Assembly (NCBI GenBank): GCA_949297775.1
Contig: CASFTM010000002.1
Location: forward strand, 62,001-126,000
Direction of reading: 5' to 3'
Source: an uncultured bacterium
GTDB taxonomy: Bacteria; Elusimicrobiota; Elusimicrobia; Elusimicrobiales; Elusimicrobiaceae
Length of the DNA: 64,000 nucleotides
Under the pieces are notes generated by a model. It searched no databases and was not told where the DNA came from. It saw nothing but the letters and a program-made list of their open reading frames with translations. A program made the translations under genes and the position numbers. Shown here one piece after another: positions 1-8,509 of the stretch; within the stretch, counting starts at the first letter, position 1, and every line of letters begins with the position of its first letter.

Positions 1-1251
1 AACGGGCCCGAAGGAAGCGATGCCAAAATTACCGCGCCGGCAAAAATTAAAATATTGGATTTAAAAGACCCTTTTACCCACGCGCTGGTGCTGTCGCCGG
101 GTGTAAAATTGCGCAAAATTCCCACCCCGCGGGAAAACCTATACCCCTTCTACCGCGCCTATGGCGATGTGCTGATAAACGGACGGATGAACGGACAGTA
201 CCGCATTGCCCTAAACGAAACGGAATCCGCCTGGCTGGAAGAAGAAAAACTAAAGCCCGTTTTGTTCGCCAATTACGAACCCAACCGGATTTATTCGCTG
301 GAATCTTCCGCCTCGGCGGAAAAAACCCGCCTTGTTTTTTCCGGCAGGAAACCGGTGCCCATCAGCATACACGAATTTAACGACCGCTTGGAACTGACGC
401 TGTACTACGCCGAAGGATTTGATGAAAATTATAATTTGGATCCCAATAACTCTATCATAGAAAACATCGTCTGGTCCCAGCCGGCACGGGACACGTTGCT
501 GTTCAAAATTTACTTTAAAAAAGGAAGCTCTTTGTGGGGGCACGCCTACGACTTTGACGGGCAAAACCTGGTTGTAGATCTAATGCACCGCCCGGTTATC
601 CCCCCCACCGCCAAAGAACCGCTGAAAGGGGCGCGTATTTTGCTGGACGCCGGGCACAGCCCCCGGCGTTCCGTACCGTACGACGGGGCCGTCGGCCCAA
701 CCGGATATTTAGAATACGAAGCCAACCTGGCGCTGGCCGAAGAACTAAAGCCTTTGCTGGAAAAAGCCGGGGCAACCGTCCTGATGACCCGCCACGGCAA
801 CAATCACCGCAGCCTGCAAAGCCGTTACCAAATGGCCTTGGAAGAAAAAGCGCATATCTTCGTCAGCCTGCATTACAACGCCCTGCCCGAAACTATTAAT
901 CCGCTTTCCCGCGCGCGCGGGTATTCGGTGTACTACAACTATCCGCACAGCTTTCCGCTGGCGCAGGCTGTCTACGATTCATTCACCCGCAATGTCCCCT
1001 TGCCGGACAACGGGCTTATCGCCAACGATGTGCTGTTTATCCCGCGCATTCCGCAGTTGCCCAGTATTCTGGTGGAAAACGCTTATCTGATTTTGCCTGA
1101 ACAGGAAGAAATGGCCAAAACCAAAGCCGGGCGCGCCCCTTTGGTGCAAGCTCTATACGAAGGAATTTTGAACTTCTACGGCGTCAAAACAAAGCCGAAA
1201 AAAAAGTCCGGCAAACGCCGTGCGTTTCAAAAGCCGGGCCGAAAGAAATAA
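1..1251 (+). CDS. N-acetylmuramoyl-L-alanine amidase (Amidase_3), 5' end outside window
   Basis: Zinc-dependent amidase that cleaves the lactyl-L-Ala bond of peptidoglycan, expected in the periplasm. The frame is open from base 1 (NGPEGSDAKITAPA...), so the TTG at 55 is not the start and the protein begins upstream of the window. The first ~200 visible residues form a less conserved N-terminal part. The Amidase_3 domain follows: LDAGHS (643-660, first Zn His), the Glu of YLEYEANL, SLHYNA (864-881, second His) and LVENAYL (catalytic Glu codon 1075-1077). The C-terminus is a basic tail rich in Lys/Arg. The family assignment is firm; the exact role (AmiC-like cell separation or recycling) is inference. 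Confidence 0.9.
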   Translation, partial: NGPEGSDAKITAPAKIKILDLKDPFTHALVLSPGVKLRKIPTPRENLYPFYRAYGDVLINGRMNGQYRIALNETESAWLEEEKLKPVLFANYEPNRIYSLESSASAEKTRLVFSGRKPVPISIHEFNDRLELTLYYAEGFDENYNLDPNNSIIENIVWSQPARDTLLFKIYFKKGSSLWGHAYDFDGQNLVVDLMHRPVIPPTAKEPLKGARILLDAGHSPRRSVPYDGAVGPTGYLEYEANLALAEELKPLLEKAGATVLMTRHGNNHRSLQSRYQMALEEKAHIFVSLHYNALPETINPLSRARGYSVYYNYPHSFPLAQAVYDSFTRNVPLPDNGLIANDVLFIPRIPQLPSILVENAYLILPEQEEMAKTKAGRAPLVQALYEGILNFYGVKTKPKKKSGKRRAFQKPGRKK

Positions 1252-1253
1252 AC

Positions 1254-1862
1254 TTAAAATTTAAAACCTGTTTGAAACTGGGCTCCTGCCGTCCAGCGGT
1301 GTGGCACGGAAAAAAATTGGTTTAACTGCGGCGCGGTATCGTACAAACCGTACGCTTCCAACCCAATCACCCACCGGTCCGACAGTACCGCTTCAATCCC
1401 CCAGCCAATCTTTGCATATGGAGCAGAGTCCTCATCCGTATTCCAATAGGCAGACGTCAGCCGCCGCTGGATAACCCCCACACCGGTTATAATATACGCC
1501 CGGGGGTTGGTGTCTTTCGTTACCGTAAATTTTCCCGCCACCCCCGCACGCCAAACGCGGTATTCGTCTACCGCCGGAGGGGCGGATTCGGCACGAGGGA
1601 ACCCCCCTTCTACGCCCAAGGAAGCCCACCGGTTAAGGGAATATAACAAGCGGAAAGAAAACCCCAGCTCGTTTTTGAAAACGCTCCGACGGGAAGCCGT
1701 ATACAATTCGCCCGTCGTGGCAAAAACTCCCACGGAAAGTTCCCAAGGGTTATCTGCCCGGGAAGCAACCACGGGCGCAGCATTCTCTTGCACGCGGTAA
1801 ATTTGGGAAAAAGAGGGCAAACTGACTAAGCAAAATAGGCAAGCAAACCAAAAACGCCTCAT
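1254..1862 (-). CDS. Small outer-membrane beta-barrel protein
   Basis: A 202-aa protein with a clear signal peptide (MRRFWFACLFCLVSLPSFSQ) followed by alternating, aromatic-rich strands and a C-terminal phenylalanine (TGFKF), as expected for BAM-inserted 8-stranded barrels of the OmpA/OmpW-like porin group. It lies tail to tail with the amidase (2-nt gap). No Shine-Dalgarno is visible; a TAAAAT box ends 6 nt before the ATG, suggesting a leaderless transcript. The specific function is not recognisable. Confidence 0.7.
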   Translation of the reverse strand: MRRFWFACLFCLVSLPSFSQIYRVQENAAPVVASRADNPWELSVGVFATTGELYTASRRSVFKNELGFSFRLLYSLNRWASLGVEGGFPRAESAPPAVDEYRVWRAGVAGKFTVTKDTNPRAYIITGVGVIQRRLTSAYWNTDEDSAPYAKIGWGIEAVLSDRWVIGLEAYGLYDTAPQLNQFFSVPHRWTAGAQFQTGFKF

Positions 1863-1900
1863 ATAGATATTTTAACAAGATAGCCCAATAGGTTAAAATA
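1863..1900 (-). promoter_or_regulatory. Probable leaderless promoter of the barrel gene
   Basis: On the minus strand TAAAAT (1869-1874) is followed by six bases and then the ATG at 1862, so transcription would begin at or next to the start codon. There is no ribosome-binding site in between. The -35 region is AT-rich but weak. Confidence 0.5.
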
Positions 1901-1922
1901 ATCCAATACTATTAGGTTCCCG

Positions 1923-1950
1923 CTCTTTCGGTTATACCGGAAAGAGTTTT
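1923..1950 (+). terminator. Hairpin with T run, possible terminator/insulator
   Basis: CTCTTTC (1923-1929) pairs with GAAAGAG (1940-1946), with a short inner GG/CC pairing, followed by TTTT. It sits between the divergent genes at 1862 and 2032, directly before the conserved element at 1951. It could equally be part of that regulatory region. Confidence 0.4.
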
Positions 1951-2007
1951 CCAGGCCCAGACTAAAAGGCCCATTCCTCCTTAGGCCTAAGGACCCTGGG
2001 TTTTCAA
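1951..2007 (+). promoter_or_regulatory. Conserved two-block palindromic upstream element, copy A
   Basis: Contains AAAGGCCCAT (1965-1974), six variable bases, then TTAGGCCTAAGGACCCTGG (1981-1999) and TTTTCAA. The same blocks with the same internal spacing occur at 50207-50248. Outer arms CCAGG (1951-1955) and CCTGG (1995-1999) form a dyad around an inner AGGCC/GGCCT pair. CCTGG ends exactly 20 nt before the -10 box in both copies, so this looks like an activator or regulator site overlapping a poor -35. A 5'-UTR RNA is possible if the real start site lies upstream. Confidence 0.6.
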
Positions 2008-2019
2008 CAAACAGACTTC

Positions 2020-2031
2020 TATAATATAGAT
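2020..2031 (+). promoter_or_regulatory. Consensus -10 six bases before ATG (leaderless promoter)
   Basis: TATAAT at 2020-2025, then six bases, then the ATG at 2032. There is no Shine-Dalgarno. The -35 position (about 1997-2002, TGGGTT) is far from consensus and is overlapped by the conserved upstream element, which suggests activator dependence. Confidence 0.6.
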
Positions 2032-3036
2032 ATGAAGAAACTACTCTTAGGCTTTTTAGCAGTCTGTTTCTGTGGCACCGGCGCGTTTGCCAATGCGGTA
2101 AATGTATTGATTTTAAAAGGCGCGCCGCAGACGGAGCTGACGTTTTTAAAAAATTATGCCGTCGTGATTGGGGACCACTATTACGGGCCCTTTTCCCCGG
2201 AGGACAAACTGCAGCTGCAGGCGGCCGGGTCGGGCATACGGCTGACGGTACGCACGGAGGCCGGTTCTTCCAAAAACCATTCTTTGGGCGTTGCCAAAGA
2301 GCCGGTGCAGTTGGTTTCTTCGTTGGGAAAGGAAGTAAATTTTACCCACGCCCCTTCTCCTGTGTCCTTTAAAAGGAAAAATCTCCCTTCTTCGGCACGC
2401 CACGCCTCTTTTATTCAAAAAGGCGATTTTGTTACCCTGCGCCAACGCGCCTATGGCGGAAATATCACCTACAGCGGCCCTTTGACGGTTTACGCCCAAA
2501 AAGGACTGAACATCGTAGAAAGCGTAGCGCTGGAAGAATACGTTACCCAAGTGGTAAATTGCGAATTGGGCGGAGAAAAATCACTCAACGCCTTAAAAGC
2601 GCAAAGCGTAATGGTGCGCACCTTCGCGCTGTATATGGTGAAATATCGGTTAGAGGAATTGGCAAACGGAAAATCCAAATGGGAATATTTCCAGTTATTC
2701 TCCACCCCCGTTGACCAAGCTTACAACTGCCGCAAACGGGCGGATGATAAAGAACCGCCAAGCCAGCTGGTAAAGCAAGCGGTAAAAGAAACCGCCGGAG
2801 AAGTATTGATGAAGAAAAATGAATTAGCCAAAGTTCAATACAACACCTGTGCTTCCAAAACCTTGCCCAAAGGCGTTATCTGCCAAGAAAAAATGGTCCG
2901 TATGGCCCGCAAAGGCCAATCCTACCGGACGGTGCTTACGCATTTTATTTCGGGAAGCTCCGTCAAAAAATACAACTGGAACCACTTCTATACGAATACG
3001 GTTAAATCTATGTTGCAGGCCGCATTTAACCACTGA
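2032..3036 (+). CDS. SpoIID/LytB-domain protein (peptidoglycan lytic transglycosylase family)
   Basis: A 334-aa secreted protein with signal peptide MKKLLLGFLAVCFCGTGAFA. The SpoIID domain occupies roughly residues 160-330: YVTQVVNCELGG carries the Glu equivalent to the SpoIID catalytic residue, followed by LNALKAQSVMVRTFAL, the family hallmark (EALKAQAVAARTYA in relatives). In sporeformers SpoIID cuts glycan strands during engulfment. In non-sporing Gram-negatives the domain marks LytB-type wall-remodelling enzymes, which is the likely role here. It follows a wall amidase, a natural partner, because amidase removes the stem peptides that SpoIID-type enzymes prefer absent. Preceded by the conserved element and a leaderless promoter. 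Confidence 0.8.
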   Translation: MKKLLLGFLAVCFCGTGAFANAVNVLILKGAPQTELTFLKNYAVVIGDHYYGPFSPEDKLQLQAAGSGIRLTVRTEAGSSKNHSLGVAKEPVQLVSSLGKEVNFTHAPSPVSFKRKNLPSSARHASFIQKGDFVTLRQRAYGGNITYSGPLTVYAQKGLNIVESVALEEYVTQVVNCELGGEKSLNALKAQSVMVRTFALYMVKYRLEELANGKSKWEYFQLFSTPVDQAYNCRKRADDKEPPSQLVKQAVKETAGEVLMKKNELAKVQYNTCASKTLPKGVICQEKMVRMARKGQSYRTVLTHFISGSSVKKYNWNHFYTNTVKSMLQAAFNH

Positions 3037-3101
3037 GTTCCGGCGGCTTTCAGCCCGCCTCTTATAATTCCGGCAACCGGTTTGCCCGCTGTTCCCATAA
3101 A

Positions 3102-3127
3102 AAAGCCCCGCTTCACAGCGGGGCTTT
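3102..3127 (-). terminator. Bidirectional terminator
   Basis: AAAGCCCCGC (3102-3111), six-base loop, GCGGGGCTTT (3118-3127). The A run at 3098-3104 gives a U tail on the minus strand, so it mainly ends the DUF2339 gene; it may also stop the convergent SpoIID transcript. Confidence 0.85.
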
Positions 3128-3130
3128 GGA

Positions 3131-6052
3131 TTAAGACTTTTTATAAAGCATTTGGAACAGGAACGATATCCCGATCAGCACCAAGGCTATTCCCGCCAAT
3201 CCCAACACACGGTACAACCCGCCCAGTGCCCAAATATCGGAGAAAAACAATTTAAAAAGAGACAGGCAGATTAAACACAGCCCCGTTTTTGCGGTGTAGC
3301 TGTGAGGCTTGCCAAATCCCAAAAACAAACATATCCCTCCGAAAAACGTCCACCCCAACGTATAGATAATGGCGGACTGGAAAGACCCGAACATATCAAA
3401 TTGCAGGGGTCCCGGCTCCGTCGTAAAAAATACCGCTATTTCAATATTGAGCAACGCAAAAAACACCACTCCGCCCAAAGCTCTCAGCCAGCTGGGATAA
3501 GCCGTTTCTTCCGTCGGCACCCACCGCCAGGCCGCATACAGCAAACAGGCCCCTACCACTCCAAACACATACAAAAAGCGGTTGAAAACCGTCGGCTCTC
3601 CGTTCCACACAAGCGGAGTTGCCGCAAAGACCAGGAAAAAGGAAGTCAACAACAAACAAAAACCCGTTAATTTCGCTCCGCGATATTTCACCCACCGGTT
3701 CAGCCACACCAACGCCGCCCCTTCCAACGCCCAAGAAAGGCTGACCCATTGTTTATCAAAGTACATCGGAAAAAACGCCGTAACAAACAACAAGGTCACG
3801 CCGCCCAGCCACGCCATACGCGCCCGCTGGATACCTTCTTCCAGCGGCTGCCACCAATAAACTATATAGGTAAACGCGGCATAGAGCAAAGCAAAAATAG
3901 CCGCCGTCCAGCTATAATCTACTTCGTAATAACGGCGCAGGGTGAGCGCCAGGAACAAAAAGCTCCCCACTCCCGCCAAAGCCGCCGTGGCCCACGCGCT
4001 TGTATCTTCAAAAAAGCGCCGCTTGAATATCAGCGGAAACAGGGCAAACTGCGCTCCCAACAGCAACACCCAACCAATAAACGCGCCGGCAAAATTCTCT
4101 TTCATCAACACAAAACCGGCGGCTTGCAGCAGGAAACTCCCCGCGCACGCCGCAGGCAGCATTTTCCCGCTTTTATATAAATAAGCCAACCACAAACACA
4201 GCACATTCAGCACACCGGCAAACCCCAATAACATAGGCAAATGGGCTTGCTGTTGGTCCGCCAGCGTAAGCGCCAGCAAATACGGCATTAACGCCGAAAT
4301 AAATACCGCCCAACGCCCCCTTTCAAATTGCTCCGGGAACCCCCAGCGAAGCATAGCCACCAAACACAGCACCGGCACCAACCCCAGTGCAAAAAGCCCT
4401 ACTTCTAATATGGCGGAAAGAGATGTTTCCGGGCGCAAGCTGACGGCTGCCGCCAAAAATAACACCACCGCAAACAAGCCGGCCAAAGGCCGCCGCGCCG
4501 TCAACGACAACAAGAGCGACAAAATCAACAGCACCGCCAACAACAGTATAAAACAAGCCAACCCGCCGGATGAAATTTGCCCGCTTACCGGGAGCATTAA
4601 AAACACCGGGAACAAAATAGACCACCATCCGGGCTGACGGGCCTGCCTTTTGTATAAGAACAAGTCGGCCCCGCCGTTTGCCGCGGCAAAAGCCAAAAAT
4701 ACCCCCAACACAAACCACGGCTCTATCAGTATCTGGAAATGCCGGGTCCACCCCCACAACGCTAAAAATACCAAGGTTTTCCCTACCCGCCACGAAGCGG
4801 TATGCATTCCTTTATCCCGGCAGGTTAAATATACTAGCGCCAAATTAAGCCCCATCCCCAATGCCAATAACAGCAAAGAGTTCCTAAACGTTTGCCCGGG
4901 CATTAACACGCCCGCCAGCACAAACAGCATATTCCCCGCAATAAAACCGCCTAAAACATTCCGGGTATATCGTTCCAATTTTCCTTCAAATTTCCAAGCG
5001 CTGAAAGCCGCCGCCGCGGCGTATAAAAAGGAGAATAAGCAAAACGAAGCGGTGTCCGCCCTCAATCCGCCCGCCACACAAGCGGCAATCTGCCCCAAAA
5101 ACGTAAACACCGCCGCCCCGATTAGCAGGCCATCCCACCGGCGCGCCAGCGCCGCCGCGGCGGCAGCTACATTAATACACGCCATATACGCCAGGAAAAA
5201 GGACATATTCCACGTACCAAAAGACAGTAAAAACGGCGTAATAAAACTAATAACTTCCGCCAAAAAGCCCACATACTTGGCTTGCTTCCAAACCGCCACC
5301 GCAAATGACAATACCGCCACACCCGCCATCAGCGAAAACGCCGCCGCAAAACCCAGCATATGGTAAAACACGTGAGCCCCGTAAACCGATATATACAACA
5401 CCGTCAGTCCTACCCCGCATAAAGTATCCGAGGTGGTTTTCAAATGTTCTTTCCGGATAAACAATCCCGCCGCCAGCAATAACAAGCCCACCCCCGCGCT
5501 AACGGCAATCCGCACGGAAGGGCTAAGCAAATTATTTTCAAGCGCATACTTAATCCAAAATCCGGCCGCCAAAAAGAGGATAAATCCCCCTGCCCAGGAA
5601 AGAACTTTTACTAACGGGAATTCGGGCGCGTCGGGCTGCGGGGCCGGCTGGACGGGTTCCGCCGTGTCTTCTTCCACAGACAAGGCGGATGCTGGCGGGT
5701 ACGGGGCTTTCTCCTGCGCACAGGTATCCGCCCCCGGGCCCGGTTGCCCCGCGGAAGATACATCCGCAGAAACGGAAGCGCGGCATACCGCCGCAGCAGG
5801 CGGTTCAGCCACAACAGGAGCGGGAGCTGTTTCTTCTGGAGCGGAAAAAACGGGGGCCGGTTCTTGCGGAGCCGCGGCGGGAGCTGTTTCGGGTGCGGAC
5901 GAATTCTGCTCCTTTGTTTGGGGAGCGGACGACGGCAAGGCATTTTTTAGCTCAGCCAGCCGTTTTTTTACTACAAAAAGTTCGTTTTCCAGATTACCCA
6001 ACTTAAAAAACAACACCACGCATAAAATAATAGCAACCGCCCCTAAAAACAT
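3131..6052 (-). CDS. DUF2339 family multi-pass membrane protein
   Basis: A 973-aa protein. The N-terminus is one hydrophobic segment followed by a short heptad-like stretch (KKRLAELKNAL) and a ~110-residue linker rich in Ala, Pro and Glu. From about residue 150 it is almost entirely hydrophobic with more than twenty predicted helices. This is the architecture of DUF2339, a family of unknown function. A TAGGAG precedes the ATG. It is transcribed alone and ends in its own terminator. The long antisense frames over it are composition shadows. Family call from architecture; no function can be stated. Confidence 0.75.
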   Translation of the reverse strand: MFLGAVAIILCVVLFFKLGNLENELFVVKKRLAELKNALPSSAPQTKEQNSSAPETAPAAAPQEPAPVFSAPEETAPAPVVAEPPAAAVCRASVSADVSSAGQPGPGADTCAQEKAPYPPASALSVEEDTAEPVQPAPQPDAPEFPLVKVLSWAGGFILFLAAGFWIKYALENNLLSPSVRIAVSAGVGLLLLAAGLFIRKEHLKTTSDTLCGVGLTVLYISVYGAHVFYHMLGFAAAFSLMAGVAVLSFAVAVWKQAKYVGFLAEVISFITPFLLSFGTWNMSFFLAYMACINVAAAAAALARRWDGLLIGAAVFTFLGQIAACVAGGLRADTASFCLFSFLYAAAAAFSAWKFEGKLERYTRNVLGGFIAGNMLFVLAGVLMPGQTFRNSLLLLALGMGLNLALVYLTCRDKGMHTASWRVGKTLVFLALWGWTRHFQILIEPWFVLGVFLAFAAANGGADLFLYKRQARQPGWWSILFPVFLMLPVSGQISSGGLACFILLLAVLLILSLLLSLTARRPLAGLFAVVLFLAAAVSLRPETSLSAILEVGLFALGLVPVLCLVAMLRWGFPEQFERGRWAVFISALMPYLLALTLADQQQAHLPMLLGFAGVLNVLCLWLAYLYKSGKMLPAACAGSFLLQAAGFVLMKENFAGAFIGWVLLLGAQFALFPLIFKRRFFEDTSAWATAALAGVGSFLFLALTLRRYYEVDYSWTAAIFALLYAAFTYIVYWWQPLEEGIQRARMAWLGGVTLLFVTAFFPMYFDKQWVSLSWALEGAALVWLNRWVKYRGAKLTGFCLLLTSFFLVFAATPLVWNGEPTVFNRFLYVFGVVGACLLYAAWRWVPTEETAYPSWLRALGGVVFFALLNIEIAVFFTTEPGPLQFDMFGSFQSAIIYTLGWTFFGGICLFLGFGKPHSYTAKTGLCLICLSLFKLFFSDIWALGGLYRVLGLAGIALVLIGISFLFQMLYKKS

Positions 6053-6194
6053 ACGCTTCTCCTATTCCGTCTAATTTATCATATGTTGTTTGCGAAAAAT
6101 AGAATTTTACTCTTACAGCAGACAGTCTATCATATTGAAGCCCCCGAGGCAAAAGCTCGGGCCAGACAGCCGCAACAAGCATCGCTTGGCATAT
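6053..6194. other. Intergenic region
   Basis: No gene is seen. It holds the AT-rich upstream region of the DUF2339 gene (GATAAATT box near 6070-6080) and a short GC hairpin, CCCGAGG-CAAAA-GCTCGGG, around 6146-6164 without a T tail. Confidence 0.5.
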
Positions 6195-6224
6195 AAAAAA
6201 CCCTTTGACTTGCTTGTCAAAGGG
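6195..6224 (-). terminator. Terminator of the tRNA-Leu gene
   Basis: CCCTTTGAC (6201-6209) pairs with GTCAAAGGG (6216-6224) around a six-base loop. On the minus strand it is followed by six T (A run 6195-6200). It lies about 20 nt downstream of the tRNA 3' end. Confidence 0.85.
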
Positions 6225-6242
6225 TCTAATTTTTTAAAATCT

Positions 6243-6326
6243 TACCGGGGAAGGGACTTGAACCCTTAAGCCCGAAAGGGCAATGGTTTTTGAGACCATC
6301 CTGTATACCAATTCCAGCACCCCGGC
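6243..6326 (-). tRNA. tRNA-Leu (CAA)
   Basis: An 84-nt type II tRNA. Acceptor GCCGGGG pairs with CCCCGGT (one G-U pair), then discriminator A; CCA is not encoded. The anticodon stem ATGGT/ACCAT encloses loop CTCAAAA, anticodon CAA, reading UUG leucine codons. The long variable arm (TGCCCTTTCGGGCTTAAG) and the T arm GGG-TTCAAGT-CCC are intact. A Rho-independent terminator follows. Confidence 0.95.
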
Positions 6327-6431
6327 ATAAATTGTATATGTTTATTTTAGCAAATTTTTGAACAAAATAAAAATTTTTATTCAAATATATTTTTGTTTTC
6401 CGCACACGCACTGCGGCGCAAGGCGTGCTCA

Positions 6432-6466
6432 TTTCAAAACCGCCCGGGTTAGGGGTGGTTTTGAAA
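6432..6466 (-). terminator. Inverted repeat after the PfkB gene
   Basis: TTTCAAAACC (6432-6441) pairs with GGTTTTGAAA (6457-6466) around a GC-rich centre, 8 bp after the stop of the minus-strand kinase gene. The minus-strand tail is not a pure T run, so termination strength is uncertain. Confidence 0.55.
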
Positions 6467-6473
6467 AAGCTTT

Positions 6474-7382
6474 TTAAAAGCGCAGCATAGAAGTGTATTC
6501 TTTTAACCGCTTATTAATATCCCGGCGGGTTAAATGGGCCAAACGGTCTACGCTAAAAGACTCTATGGTAAACGAAGCCATCACATTGCCAATCATCATG
6601 GCGCGTTTAATGGCGTTTAAATTATGCCATTTGTCCAAACTCGCCAAATAACCGGTAAATCCGCCGCCAAATGTATCGCCGGCGCCAGTGGTATCGTGCA
6701 CGTGTTCCAAAATATAGGGCGGCAGCTGGGCTATTCCTTTTTTGCTGACCAACATCGCCCCGTTAGAACCTAGTTTAATAACTACATACTTAACGCCTTG
6801 TTCCAGCAACATACGTCCGGCTTTAATCAGGTTGTATTCACCCGTCAGCTGGCGGGCTTCGCTTTCGTTTAAAAAGAACACGTCAATGCGTTTGACTACT
6901 TCCATCAACGCGTCTTTTTTGGACGAAATCCAATAATTCATCGTATCGCACGCCACAATTTTAGGGTGCTTAACCTGATTTAATACCGAAAGCTGAACTT
7001 CCGGGTCTATATTTGCCAAAAAAACGGCTTTAGCTTTTTTTTGCTCTTCATTTAAGACAGGATCAAAATTCTGAAACACATTCAAATCAGTAAAATGCGT
7101 AACGGCCGTATTAAAATCCTTATCATAGCTGCCGCCCCAGTGGAAGGTTTTCCCTTCTTTTACCTGCAGCCCGGACAAATTTACTTTCCGGTGCAAAAAA
7201 GGAGCCCGGTCCTGCTGGGTGAAATCCGTCCCTACTACAGCCACCACCGACGGCTGTGCAAAATAACTGGCGCAAATGGACGCATAGCTAGCCGCACCGC
7301 CCAGCACACGCTGCACACTGCCGTTTGCGTTTTCAATCGTATCAAAAGCAACGGAACCTACTACCAACACTTCGTTCTTCAC
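6474..7382 (-). CDS. PfkB-family carbohydrate/nucleoside kinase
   Basis: A 302-aa ribokinase-fold kinase. The N-terminus (EVLVVGSVAFDTI) and the diagnostic C-terminal signature DTTGAGDTFGGGFTGYLA, with the catalytic Asp, are intact. Members phosphorylate sugars or nucleosides (ribokinase, adenosine kinase, fructokinase). The N-terminal GGAASYAS glycine motif recalls adenosine/ribokinase-like members, but the substrate cannot be set from sequence. It starts with GTG at 7382, only 3 nt after the upstream stop, with AGGA overlapping that stop, so translation is probably coupled. Last gene of the M23-bactofilin operon. Confidence 0.85.
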   Translation of the reverse strand: MKNEVLVVGSVAFDTIENANGSVQRVLGGAASYASICASYFAQPSVVAVVGTDFTQQDRAPFLHRKVNLSGLQVKEGKTFHWGGSYDKDFNTAVTHFTDLNVFQNFDPVLNEEQKKAKAVFLANIDPEVQLSVLNQVKHPKIVACDTMNYWISSKKDALMEVVKRIDVFFLNESEARQLTGEYNLIKAGRMLLEQGVKYVVIKLGSNGAMLVSKKGIAQLPPYILEHVHDTTGAGDTFGGGFTGYLASLDKWHNLNAIKRAMMIGNVMASFTIESFSVDRLAHLTRRDINKRLKEYTSMLRF

Positions 7383-7385
7383 GGC

Positions 7386-8069
7386 TTAATCCTGTAAAAA
7401 AGTTTTAATTTTCACTTCGTTGTTAAACTGGTCAAAGAATCCCATTTGGGCGGTTTCCATTTTGGTATCCATCAGTTGGGCGGCAAAGTCTTCTTTATTC
7501 TGGGCGAAGCCTTTCATATTGCCGTGCTGCATTTTATAGGCGTACTTAATTTCTTCCGGCGTTAATTTGTAGTAGGAATACAGCACCCCGCGGAAGCGGT
7601 CCGCCAATTTGCCTTTGCGCAGCTGTTTTTCAAACTCCGCCGGAGTCATTCCGAGCGAACGCTTGAGCGTATATTCATACGCGGTTTTGTTGAACTGTCC
7701 GTTTTGGGCAAACAAAGGAGAGGTTTGGATATCATAGGCCACTTCATAATCGGATACTTCCAACCCGGCCTGGTGCGCCGCTTGGTTAAGGACTTCCTCG
7801 CTGATCAGCGCCGCCAAAAACTGCTGGCGCAAGTACTTCATCATTTCTTCGTCTACATCCACGCCCTGGTTGCGCAGCACGCGGGCGCGGTCCTCGGTAA
7901 CGCGGTAAAGGTCGCGGTAGGTAATGTCAGCCGAACCGACCTGGGCGGCGGTATTGTTAAAATTACCGCGGCGGTAAGCATCCGCTCCCAAATATACAAT
8001 ACTGCCCAAGAAAAATACCAAGGTAACAATGAGAATAATTTTTTTGTATTTAATCAGGAATGAAATCAT
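7386..8069 (-). CDS. Membrane-anchored SurA_N/PpiD N-terminal-like chaperone, lacking a PPIase domain
   Basis: A 227-aa protein with a short cytoplasmic N-terminus, one transmembrane helix (KKIILIVTLVFFLGSIVYLG, residues ~9-28) and a helical SurA_N-type chaperone domain (residues ~40-200). PpiD-family proteins normally run to about 600 residues with parvulin domains; here the frame stops just after the N-terminal chaperone region. The stop is followed directly by the kinase GTG, so there is no room for a lost domain. Probably a periplasm-facing folding factor. Whether it is a natural short form or a truncation is open. Confidence 0.7.
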   Translation of the reverse strand: MISFLIKYKKIILIVTLVFFLGSIVYLGADAYRRGNFNNTAAQVGSADITYRDLYRVTEDRARVLRNQGVDVDEEMMKYLRQQFLAALISEEVLNQAAHQAGLEVSDYEVAYDIQTSPLFAQNGQFNKTAYEYTLKRSLGMTPAEFEKQLRKGKLADRFRGVLYSYYKLTPEEIKYAYKMQHGNMKGFAQNKEDFAAQLMDTKMETAQMGFFDQFNNEVKIKTFLQD

Positions 8070-8083
8070 AATGTAAAACTCCG

Positions 8084-8491
8084 TTATTTAGCGTTTTTTT
8101 CTTTTTCCCGCGGATTAGGGGAGGATTCTTCTTCGTCTTCTTCTCCGCCAATCACACATTGTCCGTCAATCCGGCCGCCTTCTTCCACAATCATTTTTTT
8201 GGCACGGATATCGCCTTTAATAGAAGCCACATTGAGCACTTCCAGCATATCCGCACAAACATTTCCTTCAATCGCACCGCCGCAGACTACAATCTGTGCT
8301 GACACATCGCCCACGATTTTCCCATCCGTTCCTACAATGACGTGGCGGGCGTTATCTACTGACCCTTCCAGCGTGCCGTCCACGCGCAAGGAACCTTGCA
8401 CACTCAGCGTACCCTGGAAGTAACATTCCGAACTGACGACGGAAAAATGTTCACCGGAAGAAAAATCCGAATCTTTTTTCAAAAATCCCAT
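8084..8491 (-). CDS. Bactofilin
   Basis: A 135-aa bactofilin (DUF583/PF04519). The central beta-helix is built from repeats with Gly and hydrophobic positions about every 17-18 residues (GTLSVQGSLRVDGTLEGSV, GTDGKIVGDVSAQIVV, ASIKGDIRAKKMIVEE). Short flexible N- and C-terminal tails flank it, the latter acidic then basic. Bactofilins polymerise without nucleotide into membrane-associated filaments that recruit wall enzymes. The gene lies directly downstream of an M23 peptidase gene, the classic pairing (bacA-lmdC, ccmA-csd) for local wall remodelling and shape. Confidence 0.93.
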   Translation of the reverse strand: MGFLKKDSDFSSGEHFSVVSSECYFQGTLSVQGSLRVDGTLEGSVDNARHVIVGTDGKIVGDVSAQIVVCGGAIEGNVCADMLEVLNVASIKGDIRAKKMIVEEGGRIDGQCVIGGEEDEEESSPNPREKEKNAK

Positions 8492-8509
8492 AAACTTCCT
8501 CCTAAAAAA

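Noticed and set aside
2032-3036. SpoIID and SPL homologues as evidence for sporulation
   Set aside because: Both families are widespread in non-sporeformers; no other sporulation genes are in the window and the envelope is Gram-negative.
4650-6074. Long plus-strand open frames (up to 238 aa) antisense to the DUF2339 gene
   Set aside because: Low-complexity Ala/Lys/Asn translations caused by the reverse strand of a hydrophobic gene; no start signals or family similarity.
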